A DNA stretch of 64,000 nucleotides from Piscinibacter sp. HJYY11. GTDB lineage: Bacteria > Pseudomonadota > Gammaproteobacteria > Burkholderiales > Burkholderiaceae_C. The notes below the pieces were generated by a model, which ran no database searches, was not told the origin of the DNA, and saw only the letters and a program-made list of their open reading frames with translations. The stretch spans positions 2,778,746 to 2,842,745 of the forward strand of contig NZ_JAERQZ010000001.1 of NCBI RefSeq assembly GCF_016735515.1, read 5' to 3'. Below, in pieces: positions 55,398 through 64,000 of the stretch. The first letter of the stretch is position 1. Every line of letters begins with the position of its first letter. The position numbers and the translations under genes were made by a program.

Positions 55398-56942
55398 TCA
55401 GGCGCGCGCCAGCGCGGGCGCCGGTGCCGCAGCGACCGACCCATCCGTCTTGTTGACGCTGCACATCACCACCAGCTCGGCGCCGACCGGCAGCACGTAG
55501 GCCATCTTGTCGACCGGCAGCTTGGTCTGCGGGTGCAGGCTCTTGAACTCGATCCAGCCGCCGCCCGCGTCGGCGGCGGCGTAGGTCTTCGCGTTCAGCT
55601 CCTCGATGTTGACGCCGGGCGCGGCGACCGCCGGCTTGTCGGCTTTGTTCGGGTCCATGCCGAAGGCGCGGAAGATGCCCTTGCGGTCGAGCACGATGAT
55701 GAAGAGGTCGCGGTCGATGAAGCCGCCGTCGCGCGCATGGAAGCGGCCCACGGCCGTGGGCAGGCCGGCGCTGTGGATGAGCGCCGCGGCTTTGTCGACG
55801 AGCGCGCGCGCTTCGTCGGCACACCCCTGGCGCAGCTTCATCGTGACCACGGCGGCCGAGAGCTGGCGGGCCTGCTCGCGCAAGCGCTCGGCCGACTTCA
55901 CCGAGCTGTCGACCATGCGGGCGTTGCTCTGCGTGATGCCGTCCAGGCTCTGCACCGACTGCTCCATGCCCTGCAGGCCGCTCTTCTGCGCGGCGCTCGA
56001 TTCGGAGATCACGCGCGCCTTGTCGGCCACCTGCGAAATGCCCTGCATCACCGCATTCAGCGACTGGCTGGCCTCGCGGATGCGCGCCATGCTCGTGGTG
56101 ACCTCGGCGGCCGAGCCTTCGATCAGCGTCTTCACTTCGGTGGCCGCCTGCGCGCAGCGCTGTGCGAGCGAGCGCACCTCGGTGGCCACCACCGCGAAGC
56201 CGCGCCCCGATTCGCCGGCGCGCGCCGCTTCCACCGCGGCGTTGAGCGCGAGGATGTTGGTCTGGAAGGCGATGCCGTTGATGACGCCGATGATGTCGGT
56301 CATCTGGCCCGAGCGTTTCTCGAGGCCCTGCATCGAGTGCACGGCCGATTCGACGATCGCGGTGCCGCCCTCGGCCGCGTGGCGCACGCTTGCCGCCAGG
56401 CCGTCGGCCTCCTGCGCATCGCTCGCGTTCACCTGCACGGTGGTCACCAGCGAGGCCATGCTCTCCGAGGTCTGGTGCAGGCTCCTCGCCTGCTCCTCGG
56501 TGCGGTCGTGCAGCTCGTGCGCACTGGCCGAGAGCCGGTCGCCGGCCATGGCCACGAGCTGCGCCTCGCTGCGGATGGTGGACACGAGCTGCGAGAAGCG
56601 GCGGGTCATCGCCTCCATCTCGCGCGCCATGTCGGCCAGCTCATCGCGGCCCGGCAACACGCGCGACTGCGTGAGGTCGCCGGCGCAGAGGGCCTTCACC
56701 ATCTCGTCGAGCGCGCGCATCGACTGGCTCAGGCTCGCGTGGAAACACACCGCCACGTAGACCCACAGCGCCACGGACGCACCGGCCAGCACACGCTCGA
56801 TGCCGCTGCCCGCCAGCAGGGTCAGCAGCAGCGGCGCTGCGAGCAGCGGGGCGGCCAGCCCCACCAGCTTGCCGGGCAAGCGCAGGCGCTGCATTGCAGC
56901 AATGCCGGGACGCAACCACCAGGACAGGAAACCAGAGCGCAT
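55398..56942 (-). CDS. Methyl-accepting chemotaxis protein with a C-terminal Cache-like domain
   Basis: This 514-residue protein has two membrane segments close together near the N-terminus ([20 protein letters not shown] and [17 protein letters not shown]) with almost no periplasmic loop. A HAMP-like segment follows ([24 protein letters not shown]), then the signalling hairpin with [20 protein letters not shown] and [17 protein letters not shown]. After it, from about residue 375, comes a Cache_2-like domain ([46 protein letters not shown]). The sensor is therefore inside the cell, behind the signalling part, whereas most receptors carry it in front and outside. Confidence 0.9.
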   Translation of the reverse strand: MRSGFLSWWLRPGIAAMQRLRLPGKLVGLAAPLLAAPLLLTLLAGSGIERVLAGASVALWVYVAVCFHASLSQSMRALDEMVKALCAGDLTQSRVLPGRDELADMAREMEAMTRRFSQLVSTIRSEAQLVAMAGDRLSASAHELHDRTEEQARSLHQTSESMASLVTTVQVNASDAQEADGLAASVRHAAEGGTAIVESAVHSMQGLEKRSGQMTDIIGVINGIAFQTNILALNAAVEAARAGESGRGFAVVATEVRSLAQRCAQAATEVKTLIEGSAAEVTTSMARIREASQSLNAVMQGISQVADKARVISESSAAQKSGLQGMEQSVQSLDGITQSNARMVDSSVKSAERLREQARQLSAAVVTMKLRQGCADEARALVDKAAALIHSAGLPTAVGRFHARDGGFIDRDLFIIVLDRKGIFRAFGMDPNKADKPAVAAPGVNIEELNAKTYAAADAGGGWIEFKSLHPQTKLPVDKMAYVLPVGAELVVMCSVNKTDGSVAAAPAPALARA

Positions 56943-57101
56943 GAGGACCTCCGTCGGGCCGGGTTCGTTCGCCGTTATCGACGCCGCGCCACCGAACTGA
57001 ATCCCGCCCCCGCGATCGAGGTGCGGCTATCGGAACACCCGGGCGATGAGGCGGGGGTAGAGTCAGTTCGTCGCCAAATACATCACGCCAGGAGAGGCCC
57101 C

Positions 57102-58085
57102 ATGAACACCGACACCCCGCGCATCACCTCCCGCTTCAACCGCAAGAGCACCGCGCTCGAGGTGGTCGACGGCCTCTCGCTCGCCGGCCGCCACGTCCTC
57201 GTGACGGGTGGCGCCGCCGGTCTCGGCCTGGAGACCTCGCGTGCCCTGGCCCAGGCCGGCGCGACGCTCACGCTCGCCGTGCGCGACATGGCCCAGGGCG
57301 ACGCCGCCGCCACCGCCCTGAGCGGCGCCACCGGCAACCCCAAGATCCGCGTGGCGCACCTCGACCTGGCCGACCTCGCGAGCGTCAAGCAGTTCGCCGA
57401 CGAGTGGCAGGCGCGTGGCGAGCCGCTGCACGTGCTCATCAACAACGCCGGCATCATGGCCTGCCCGCTGAGCCGCAATGCGCTCGGCTGGGAAGCGCAG
57501 TTCGCCACCAACCACCTCGGCCACTTCGCGCTCACGCGCGCGCTGCTGCCGGTGCTGCTGAAGAGCGAGGCGCCGCGGGTCGTGGCGCTCAGCTCCTCGG
57601 GCCACCGGCTGAGCCCGATCGTCTTCGACGACATCCACTTCCAGACGCGCGAGTACAACAAGTGGAAGGCCTACGGCCAGGCCAAGACCGCGAATGCGCT
57701 GATGGCCCTGCACCTCGACACGCTGCACGCAAAAGACGGCCTCACGGCCAACGCCGTGCACCCGGGCGGCATCCAGACCGGCCTGTCGCGCCACATCACG
57801 CGCGAGGAGATGGAGGCCATGGGCTGGGTGAAGCCCGGGGCCGAGCCGGGCTACCTCCCGCCCGGCTTCAAGACCCCGGAGCAAGGCGCCGCCACCACCG
57901 TGTGGGCCGCCACCGCACCCGAGCTGCAAGGCCATGGCGGCCGCTACCTCGAAGACTGCAACGAGGCCGTGCCCTCGCCCGAGGGCGAGCGCCGCTGGGG
58001 CTACGTGGCCCACGTGCGCGACCGGGAGGCGGCGGCGAAGCTGTGGGCGGTGAGCGAGGCGATGCTGGCGCAGGCAGGGTTCTGA
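57102..58085 (+). CDS. SDR of the retinol-dehydrogenase/WW-oxidoreductase-like type
   Basis: This 327-residue protein has VTGGAAGLGLETSRALAQAG, INNAGIMACPL, Ser in VALSSSGHRLSP, and YGQAKTAN (Tyr/Lys). AGGAGAG precedes ATG 57102. Longer than classical SDRs because of a C-terminal tail. The start of the next operon comes only 8 bases after its stop, so it may be co-transcribed with the PaaK-like, pnuC and nadR genes. Confidence 0.9.
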   Translation: MNTDTPRITSRFNRKSTALEVVDGLSLAGRHVLVTGGAAGLGLETSRALAQAGATLTLAVRDMAQGDAAATALSGATGNPKIRVAHLDLADLASVKQFADEWQARGEPLHVLINNAGIMACPLSRNALGWEAQFATNHLGHFALTRALLPVLLKSEAPRVVALSSSGHRLSPIVFDDIHFQTREYNKWKAYGQAKTANALMALHLDTLHAKDGLTANAVHPGGIQTGLSRHITREEMEAMGWVKPGAEPGYLPPGFKTPEQGAATTVWAATAPELQGHGGRYLEDCNEAVPSPEGERRWGYVAHVRDREAAAKLWAVSEAMLAQAGF

Positions 58086-58093
58086 CGCTGACC

Positions 58094-58489
58094 TTGGACA
58101 TCGCCCAGCATCTCCACTGGACACTCGCCTGGGTGGTGCTCCCGCTGGCGGCGCTGGTGGCGGCCAGCGGCGCGCTGCGCACCGACCTGTCGCGCCCCTG
58201 GCGCCAGTTGCTCGCCTGCGCCGCCGGTGGCGTGACGATGGTGCTGCTGCTGCGCTTGGTGCGGCACGGCCTTGCAAACGGGGCGCTGCCGCTCAGCGAC
58301 CTGGCCGGGCTGCACGACGCGCTGCTCTTCATCACGCTGCCGATGCTGGTGGCCGGCGTGTGGAAGCACCTTCGCACGCCGACGGTCGATCCGCCCGCAC
58401 CACCGGCTCCACCGCGAGAAGCGCTGCTGCAACAGCGACTGGACAGCGCGGAGGCCCAGGAAGCGGCCGACAAGTACACGCGCGACTGA
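58094..58489 (+). CDS. Small inner-membrane protein upstream of the PaaK-like gene
   Basis: This protein of about 131 residues has three hydrophobic segments (TLAWVVLPLAALVAASGAL, LLACAAGGVTMVLLLRLV, ALLFITLPMLVAGVW) and a soluble Pro/Ala-rich C-terminus (PPAPPAPPREALLQQRLDS). The start is a TTG at 58094; no ATG is available in this frame near the SDR stop. No family is recognised. It lies 7 bases before the PaaK-like gene, so co-translation is likely. Confidence 0.55.
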   Translation: MDIAQHLHWTLAWVVLPLAALVAASGALRTDLSRPWRQLLACAAGGVTMVLLLRLVRHGLANGALPLSDLAGLHDALLFITLPMLVAGVWKHLRTPTVDPPAPPAPPREALLQQRLDSAEAQEAADKYTRD

Positions 58490-58496
58490 CCCAACC

Positions 58497-59864
58497 GTGA
58501 CCGACCTGCACGAGCTTTTCTCTCCCGCTCGGCTGCCCGGCCTGTCGGCGCAGGGGCGCGTGCTGCTGCGCCGCCTGCGCGAGCACCCGCAGGCGCCACG
58601 CTTCCGCGACTTCAGCGGGCACCGCCTGGGCCTCGTCGACCGCTGGCAGGCGCGTGCGCGCCACGCCTGGTGGCAACACCGCTCGCCGCCCGACTGGCTC
58701 GCCGGCGAGCCGCTGCCCGCGTGGGTCGATGCCTTCATCGCACGCTGCGCACGCGAGGTGGAGGCGCACGCGGGCAAGGCCGGGCTGCCGTGGGCGCAGC
58801 TGCCGACGATGGACCGGCACGCACTCGCCACCCACCTGGCCGCCCACGTGCCCCGCGGGCTGCCGCTCGACGCGCTGATCTGCTTTTCCACCAGCGGCAC
58901 CACCGGGCACCCGCTGCGCGTGCCGTCGCACCCACGCGTGGCCTGCGACTACTTCGCGCATCACCGGCGGGCGCTGGCGAAGTTCGGCATCGTGCCAAGG
59001 GCGGGCACGGGCGAGGTGGGCATCGTGCTGGCGGGCTTCCAGCGGCGCTGCTTCACCTACGTGTCGGTCAACCCGCTGCAGCGAGAATGCGGGCTGGCCA
59101 AGATCAACCTGCACCCCGACGAATGGCGACGGCCCGATGACCGCGCCGCCTACCTCGAGGCGATCGCGCCGGAGCTGATCTCGGGAGACCCGGTTTCGCT
59201 GGCCGAGCTGCTGCGCCTCGGGCTGAAGCACCGGCCACGGGCCCTGCTGTCGACCTCGATGGCGCTGTCGGCGGGGCTGCGCGCCGAGCTGGAGGCCGCG
59301 TTCGCGTGCCCTGTGCTCAACCTCTATTCGCTGAACGAGGTGGGGCCGGTGGCCGTCGAGCTGCCCTCGCTGGGCGGCTTCGTGCCGCTGCAGCCGCGCC
59401 TGCTGATCGAGGTGGTCGACGAGCACGGCCGCAGCCTGCCGCCCGGCCAGCGAGGCGAGATCACCGTCACCGGCGGCTTCAACCCCTGGCTGCCGCTGTT
59501 GCGCTACCGCACGGGCGACCACGCCTCGCTCGGGCGCACGCCGCAGGGCCTGGTGCTGCAGGGGCTGGAAGGGCGCGCGCCGGTGCGCTTCCGGGGCAGT
59601 GAGGGTCACTGGCACAACAACATCGAGGTCACGCGGGCGCTGGCGCCGTTCGCCCTCGTGCGCCACGCCCTGCACCAGCGCGCGGACGGCCACCTGGTGT
59701 TGCGCGTGGACGCGGCCGAGCCGCTGGCGCAGATCGCCCCACGCCTGCGCGACGCGCTGGCCACGCTCTTCGGCCACGTGCCGGTCGAGGTGATGGCGCT
59801 GCAGGCCGACGACAAGGTGCGCCAGTACACCAGCGCCCTCGACGGCGCGGAGGTGGCAGCATGA
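58497..59864 (+). CDS. PaaK-like adenylate-forming enzyme linked to NAD salvage genes
   Basis: This 455-residue protein has the adenylation motif CFSTSGTTGHPLRVP, then LYSLNEVGPVAVELP, RGEITVTGG and LLRYRTGDHASL (the Asp that binds ribose). A C-terminal swinging part ends DDKVRQYTS, whose Lys is in the expected catalytic place. This matches the phenylacetate-CoA ligase (PaaK)/CapK branch. It starts with GTG at 58497 and overlaps pnuC by ATGA. The acid it activates is unknown; no aromatic catabolic gene is next to it. Confidence 0.85.
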   Translation: MTDLHELFSPARLPGLSAQGRVLLRRLREHPQAPRFRDFSGHRLGLVDRWQARARHAWWQHRSPPDWLAGEPLPAWVDAFIARCAREVEAHAGKAGLPWAQLPTMDRHALATHLAAHVPRGLPLDALICFSTSGTTGHPLRVPSHPRVACDYFAHHRRALAKFGIVPRAGTGEVGIVLAGFQRRCFTYVSVNPLQRECGLAKINLHPDEWRRPDDRAAYLEAIAPELISGDPVSLAELLRLGLKHRPRALLSTSMALSAGLRAELEAAFACPVLNLYSLNEVGPVAVELPSLGGFVPLQPRLLIEVVDEHGRSLPPGQRGEITVTGGFNPWLPLLRYRTGDHASLGRTPQGLVLQGLEGRAPVRFRGSEGHWHNNIEVTRALAPFALVRHALHQRADGHLVLRVDAAEPLAQIAPRLRDALATLFGHVPVEVMALQADDKVRQYTSALDGAEVAA

Positions 59865-60415
59865 CGCCGCTCGAGATCGTCGCCAACGTCTTCGCCACGA
59901 CTTCGATCTGGCTGGCCGCGCGCAACAACGTGCACCTGTGGTGGACGGGCATCGTCGGCTGCGCCCTCTTCGGTGTGCTCTTCCTGCAGACGCAGCTGTA
60001 TGCCGATGCCACGCTGCAGGTCTTCTTCATCGCGGCGAGCGCCTGGGGCTGGCGCCTGTGGCAGCGCGGCCAGGGCGGCGCGCCCACGCCCGTACGGCGC
60101 ACCTCGCCCCGCACGCTGGCGGCGCTGGCGCTCGCCGCGCTGGTGGTGGCCGCGCTCTACGGCAGCCTGCTCAAGCACTGGACGGACGCCTACGCGCCCT
60201 TCACCGACTCGGCGGTGCTGGCGTTCAGCGTGGTCGCGCAGCTGTTGCTGATGCAGCGGCGCATCGAGACCTGGCCGGCCTGGCTGCTGGTCAACACGCT
60301 CGCGGTGCCCCTCTTCGCCTCGCGCGGGCTGTGGCTCACCGCCACCTTGTACGGCGTGTACTGGTTCAACGCCTGGTACGGCTGGTGGCACTGGCGCAAG
60401 GAGATGGCGCGATGA
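59861..60415 (+). CDS. pnuC: Nicotinamide riboside transporter PnuC
   Basis: This 184-residue inner-membrane protein has NVFATTSIWLAARNNVHLWWTG and FLQTQLYADATLQVFFIAAS, with the Trp/Asn-rich core of PnuC, and ends VYWFNAWYGWWHWRKEM. It is shorter than E. coli PnuC (239 residues) and has about six hydrophobic segments. ATG 59861 and the nadR start at 60412 both overlap the previous stop by ATGA. It imports nicotinamide riboside for NadR. Confidence 0.94.
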   Translation: MTPLEIVANVFATTSIWLAARNNVHLWWTGIVGCALFGVLFLQTQLYADATLQVFFIAASAWGWRLWQRGQGGAPTPVRRTSPRTLAALALAALVVAALYGSLLKHWTDAYAPFTDSAVLAFSVVAQLLLMQRRIETWPAWLLVNTLAVPLFASRGLWLTATLYGVYWFNAWYGWWHWRKEMAR

Positions 60416-61455
60416 GCCGCCGCCCGGTGCCGTTCACGCTGGGCCTCGTCGTCGGCAAGTTCGCGCCGCTGCACGCGGGCCACCTGCACCTGATCGACAG
60501 CGCGGCCGCGCAATGCGAGCGGCTGCTGCTGCTCAGCTGGTGCCACCCCGAGCCGGCGCGCTGCGAGGCCAGCACACGGCGGCGCTGGCTGCACGCCTGC
60601 AGGCCGCAGCACGAGGCCTGGGTGTTCGACGACGCATCGCTCGCGCAGTGTTGCGCCGAACGCGGCATCACGCCGCAGAGGCTGCCGCCCGATGCCAGCG
60701 ACGACGAAACGCAGCAGCAGTTTCTCGCCTGGCTGCTCGCCGACGTGCTGCAGCGCCGGCCCGATGCGATGTTCGCGAGCGAGGACTACCTGCTGCCCTG
60801 CGCGCAGCGGCTCTCGCAGCGCTTCGGCCACGCCGTCGCGCCGGTGATGGTGGACCGCACGCGCAGCACCGTGCCCATCAGCGCGAGCCGCATCCGCCAG
60901 CAGCCGGTCGCCCACCGCCAGCACCTGCCCGCGCCGGTGTGGGCCGACTGGGTGCCACGCGTGTGCCTGCTGGGCGGCGAATCCAGCGGCAAGAGCACGC
61001 TGGCGCAGGCGCTGGCCGAGCGCCACCACACGCTGTCGGTCGCCGAATACGGCCGTGAGTTGTGGGAGCGCCAGGGCGGCGTGCTGCAGGAGCCCGACCT
61101 GCTGCACATCGCCGAAGAGCAGGTGCGGCGCGAAGACGCGGCTGCCGCACGGGCCGGCGCCTTTCTCGCCTGCGACACCTCGCCGCTCACCACCCTCTTC
61201 TACGCACTCGACCAGTTCGGCCGTGCCGACCCAGCGCTCGTGTCGCTCGCCGACCGGCGCTACGACCTGCACGTGCTGTGCGAGCCCGACTTCCCCTTCG
61301 TGCAGGACGGCACCCGCCGCGACGCCGCCTTTCGCCAGCGCCAGACCGACTGGTACTCGGCACAACTGGCGCAGCGCGGCATCACGCCGCTGCGCGTGTT
61401 CGGCCCGGTGGAACACCGTTTGCGCCTGATCGAGGTCGCGTTGACCCTGGCCTAG
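60412..61455 (+). CDS. nadR: NadR: NMN adenylyltransferase and ribosylnicotinamide kinase
   Basis: This 347-residue protein starts directly with the adenylyltransferase domain: GKFAPLHAGH (HxGH) and ISASRIRQQ. The kinase domain has Walker A GGESSGKST at residues 188-196 and CDTSPLTTLFY. The N-terminal helix-turn-helix of the enterobacterial NadR repressor is missing, so it is purely an enzyme. It phosphorylates imported nicotinamide riboside and adenylates the product to NAD. The pnuC-nadR pairing is well known. Confidence 0.94.
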   Translation: MSRRPVPFTLGLVVGKFAPLHAGHLHLIDSAAAQCERLLLLSWCHPEPARCEASTRRRWLHACRPQHEAWVFDDASLAQCCAERGITPQRLPPDASDDETQQQFLAWLLADVLQRRPDAMFASEDYLLPCAQRLSQRFGHAVAPVMVDRTRSTVPISASRIRQQPVAHRQHLPAPVWADWVPRVCLLGGESSGKSTLAQALAERHHTLSVAEYGRELWERQGGVLQEPDLLHIAEEQVRREDAAAARAGAFLACDTSPLTTLFYALDQFGRADPALVSLADRRYDLHVLCEPDFPFVQDGTRRDAAFRQRQTDWYSAQLAQRGITPLRVFGPVEHRLRLIEVALTLA

Positions 61456-61565
61456 CCGAGGCGGGCATGTCATGACGGGTGGCGCCAAAAATCACACGCG
61501 TCCGCATGGCAGCAAAACCGGCATTTCGCTACGCTCTCACCTATCACCGCCCGAGCCTGACGACC

Positions 61566-62183
61566 ATGCCCGCCCAACGCCTGCCGCATGCCCTCCTGGG
61601 GGCCGCTTCTGCAAGTCTGCTGATCCTGGCCGGCTGCGCCACGCCGACCCAGCCCATCCCGCGATACACGCCACCGGCGAGCGGCCCGACCGCCAAGCTG
61701 GCGATGCGCGGCACCGGGGCCGACCTGTACGGCGTGTTCTTCTACGGCGACAGCGAGACCTGCGGGCAGAAGCAGATCGCCGGCAGCGCGCGCACCAACG
61801 GCGAGCCGCCCAAGTCCATCGTCGTGGCGGCCGGCCAGTGGGCCACGCTCGACTACGTCGCCATCGACAACGTGCGCAAGACGCAATGCCGGGTGCGCTG
61901 GTCCTTCCAGCCCACGGCCGACCGGACCTACGTGCTGACGGGCATGGCCAACACCACGCACTGCGCCGCGCGGGTGTTCGATGCGACCAACCCCGATGAC
62001 ATGAAGCTCGAGCCGACTGCCATCCAGCGCAGCACCGCCGACAACCTGTGCCTCAGCATCGCCGACGCGCAGGAGCGCAAGAAGCGCGCGACCGCCAAGA
62101 ACCCCGTGGCCACCACCAAGGACGAGCCGCTGCTCGTGCCCTCGGCCACCCCGGAAGACCTGAAGGGTCTCATCAACCCATGA
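61566..62183 (+). CDS. Lipoprotein of unknown function with four extra Cys
   Basis: This 205-residue protein has a lipoprotein signal (LLGAASASLLILAGCAT, lipobox LAGC). The mature part has four Cys in SETCGQ, TQCRV, THCAAR and NLCLS, perhaps two disulfides. No family is recognised. Its stop overlaps the protease start by ATGA, so the two are expected to work together, for instance as an anchor or chaperone and the protease. Confidence 0.8.
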   Translation: MPAQRLPHALLGAASASLLILAGCATPTQPIPRYTPPASGPTAKLAMRGTGADLYGVFFYGDSETCGQKQIAGSARTNGEPPKSIVVAAGQWATLDYVAIDNVRKTQCRVRWSFQPTADRTYVLTGMANTTHCAARVFDATNPDDMKLEPTAIQRSTADNLCLSIADAQERKKRATAKNPVATTKDEPLLVPSATPEDLKGLINP

Positions 62184-63196
62184 AGCACCGGCCTGCCTTC
62201 GCCGCACGCGTGGTGGCCGCCGTGGTGGCGGGGCTGGCCCTGGGCACCGCCCAGGCGATGACGCCCACCGAGATGTACAACCAGGTCTCGCCCAGCGTCT
62301 GGCGCGTGACCACCTACGACCGCGACGGCCTGCCGCTCGGGCAGGGCAGCGGCGTGGTGATCGCGCCCGAAGCGGTGGTGACCAACTGCCACGTGCTCAG
62401 CCGCGCGATGAAGGTCTCGGTGCGCGACGGCAAGACCTCGCTGCCGGCCAAGCTCACCCACTGGGACCCGCAGCGCGACGTCTGCCAGCTCAAGGTGCCC
62501 GGCCTGCAGGCGCCGGCCGTCGTGCTGGGCGACACCTCGCAGGCCAAGGTGGGCCAGGACGTCTACACCATCGGCGCGCCGCAAGGCCTCGAGCGCACCA
62601 TCAGCGCGGGCCTGCTGTCGGCCTTCCGCCGCAACGAGAACAACCAGCTGGTGACGATCCAGACCTCGGCCGCCATCTCGGGCGGTTCGAGCGGTGGCGG
62701 GCTCTTCGATGCCAACGGCCGGCTGCTCGGGCTGATCACCAAGGGCATGTTCGGCGGCACCGCGCAGAACCTCAACTTCGCGATTCCTGTCGACTGGGTG
62801 CGCGAGCTGCCCGATCGGCATGCGCGGCTGAACGCCCCGGCGCAGGCCGCCTCGGCGGCGTCGGGCGCCGCCGCACCGGCCCCGGCGGGCGACACCGCCA
62901 AGCCCGCCACCACCACCACGACGAGCTCGCGCGAAACCGCAGCGCTCAACGACCTGAGCCGGCTGCCCTACGCCAACGACCGCATGCGCGAGCGCTACAG
63001 CCAGTTCCTCACACGGCCGCTGCCGCGCGCCTTCGTCATCTCGGAAGGCGGCGACTGGCGACTGGCCTGGGGCAAGCCGACCGGTGGCGCCTCGGCCCCG
63101 CCGGCCGAGCGGGCGATGAAGGAATGCGAGGCGCTCAAGCGCGGGCGCTGCTTCGTCTACGCGGTCGACAACGAGGTGGTGTACCGGCCGCAGTGA
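62180..63196 (+). CDS. Trypsin-like serine protease, periplasmic
   Basis: This 338-residue protein has a signal peptide (VVAAVVAGLALGTAQA). The catalytic triad is visible: His in VVTNCHVLS, Asp in PQRDVCQLKV, and Ser in SGGSSGGGLFDA. This is the DegP/HtrA-like chymotrypsin fold without a PDZ domain. The last about 110 residues are a low-complexity Ala/Pro/Thr linker and an unrecognised C-terminal domain with two Cys (ECEALKRGRCF). The overlap with the lipoprotein gene suggests a coupled pair. Confidence 0.9.
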   Translation: MKHRPAFAARVVAAVVAGLALGTAQAMTPTEMYNQVSPSVWRVTTYDRDGLPLGQGSGVVIAPEAVVTNCHVLSRAMKVSVRDGKTSLPAKLTHWDPQRDVCQLKVPGLQAPAVVLGDTSQAKVGQDVYTIGAPQGLERTISAGLLSAFRRNENNQLVTIQTSAAISGGSSGGGLFDANGRLLGLITKGMFGGTAQNLNFAIPVDWVRELPDRHARLNAPAQAASAASGAAAPAPAGDTAKPATTTTTSSRETAALNDLSRLPYANDRMRERYSQFLTRPLPRAFVISEGGDWRLAWGKPTGGASAPPAERAMKECEALKRGRCFVYAVDNEVVYRPQ

Positions 63197-63215
63197 GTGC
63201 GGCGCGGCCGGGTGG

Positions 63216-64000
63216 TCATCGCTGCCCGGCGTCGCCCAGCACCCGCTGCACCCAGGCCACCACGTCGGCGATCACCTCGTGGCGGTTGGTCTCGTGCAGC
63301 ACCTCGTGGCGCGCGCCGGGGTAGACCTTGACCGTGATGTCGGTCGCGCCCGCCGAGCGGAAGCGCTCGACCAGCGGCTCGAAGTAGGCGAGCTTGCGGT
63401 GCATCGCGTCTTCGCCCCCGACGAAGAAGAGGAGCGGCATCTTCGCCGGCACCACGCGGAAGGCACCCGGCGCCGCGGTGCGCGCGTAGGCCGCATACAT
63501 CGACTGGCGTGACTTCACGTTCAGGCGGTGGCCGCACAGCGGGTCGGCGATGTAGGCATCGACCTGCGCCTCGTCGCGGCTCAGCCAGTCGAAGGGCGTG
63601 CGGCGCACCACGGCCGGGGCCGCGGCCTTGTCGGCCAGCTTCCAGGCCGAGGCGTTGCCGGCTTCCGCCAGGTCGAGCGCCACGGTGCCGGTGAACGCGG
63701 CGGCGTGCACCCGCGCGGCATGGTCGAGCAGGTAGACCTTCACCGCGAAGGAGCCCATGCTGTGGCCGATGAGGATGAGCGGCGCGCCCGGGTGGCGCGC
63801 CTGCGCGAAGTCGCTCACGCGCCGCATGTCGGCCACGAGGCCGGCAAAGCCGCGCGGGCCCAGTTCGCCCTTCTCCTGCCGGCGCAGCGCCTCCTCGCCG
63901 TGGCCGCGGTGCTCGTTCGCGTAGACCGCCATGCCCGAGACCGCCAGCGCCTCGGCCAGGGCCCGGTAGCGCCGCGCGTGCTCGCCCATGCCGTGCGCAA
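63216..64000 (-). CDS. Alpha/beta hydrolase, monoacylglycerol-lipase-like, N-terminus missing
   Basis: The frame stays open to the window edge, so the start lies beyond it. HGMGEHARRY, the LILIGHSMGSF nucleophile elbow (Ser in GHSMG), GGEDAMH (Asp) and YPGARHEVLHE (His) are the lysophospholipase/monoacylglycerol lipase pattern (Hydrolase_4). A substrate is not assignable. It is convergent with the protease gene, with 19 bases between. Confidence 0.9.
   Translation of the reverse strand, partial: AHGMGEHARRYRALAEALAVSGMAVYANEHRGHGEEALRRQEKGELGPRGFAGLVADMRRVSDFAQARHPGAPLILIGHSMGSFAVKVYLLDHAARVHAAAFTGTVALDLAEAGNASAWKLADKAAAPAVVRRTPFDWLSRDEAQVDAYIADPLCGHRLNVKSRQSMYAAYARTAAPGAFRVVPAKMPLLFFVGGEDAMHRKLAYFEPLVERFRSAGATDITVKVYPGARHEVLHETNRHEVIADVVAWVQRVLGDAGQR

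Noticed and set aside
55321..55824. A longer N-terminus for the zinc-ribbon protein
   Set aside because: It overlaps the chemoreceptor gene in another frame and has no conserved content; the zinc ribbon begins at ATG 55320.
60412..61455. NadR as a transcriptional repressor
   Set aside because: The N-terminal helix-turn-helix is absent; the protein starts at the adenylyltransferase motif.

Overview
The window is high-GC, gene-dense DNA whose proteins and gene order look like a member of the Burkholderiales, probably from the Sphaerotilaceae/Comamonadaceae side (fused LivM-LivG transporter, tannase-family and DUF6351 lipoproteins, TTTCTTTGGTTAC-type intergenic palindromes, GTGA/ATGA-coupled operons). 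The lineage is inferred from these features, not from a search. I see no rRNA, tRNA, CRISPR array, transposase, integrase or phage gene, so this looks like an ordinary chromosomal stretch with strong catabolic specialisation.

Layout. 1-3.7 kb: end of a polyol-utilisation operon (ABC ATPase end, mannitol-type dehydrogenase, AraC regulator, PfkB sugar kinase). 3.7-5.3 kb: two linked unknown genes on the minus strand, one secreted and possibly an outer-membrane barrel. 5.4-9.7 kb: a short KdpD-like kinase, its KdpE-like regulator and the potassium transporter Kup; the same 17-bp direct-repeat motif lies in front of the kinase and of kup. 9.8-23.9 kb: a large organosulfur-scavenging region with two SsuABC-type importers, a MetNIQ importer, an extra MetQ, a TauD-type dioxygenase, an isopenicillin-N-synthase-like oxygenase, an SfnB/DszC-like flavoprotein and an NtaA/DszA-like monooxygenase. 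24-28 kb: a class B3 metallo-beta-lactamase, a short-chain dehydrogenase, and a lipid-kinase/metallophosphoesterase pair. 27.8-32.7 kb (minus): response regulator, double-KaiC-domain ATPase and a very large VIT/VWA protein. 32.8-35.6 kb: MFS exporter and SDR behind a TetR repressor, with matching palindromes in front of SDR and tetR.

35.7-55 kb is the most coherent system: a MarR regulator, acyl-CoA dehydrogenase, complete branched-chain-type ABC importer (LivF, LivM-LivG fusion, LivH, LivK), a 4-hydroxybenzoyl-CoA-type thioesterase, a 3-hydroxyacyl-CoA dehydrogenase-like SDR, a thiolase, a feruloyl-CoA-synthase-like ligase and an enoyl-CoA hydratase; divergently, a CoA-transferase; then a DUF6351 lipoprotein and a tannase/feruloyl-esterase lipoprotein. 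Read together they spell release of a phenolic acid from its ester at the cell surface, uptake, CoA activation, beta-oxidative side-chain shortening and release of a benzoate. The substrate is inferred.

55-58 kb: zinc-ribbon protein, a chemoreceptor with an unusual C-terminal (cytoplasmic) sensor domain, and an SDR. 58.1-61.5 kb: a tightly overlapped operon of a small membrane protein, a PaaK-like adenylating enzyme, the nicotinamide-riboside transporter PnuC and the bifunctional NadR; the coupling of a PaaK-like enzyme to NAD salvage is, to my knowledge, not a standard arrangement. 61.6-64 kb: a cysteine-containing lipoprotein overlapping a trypsin-like secreted protease, and the end of a lysophospholipase-like hydrolase running off the window.
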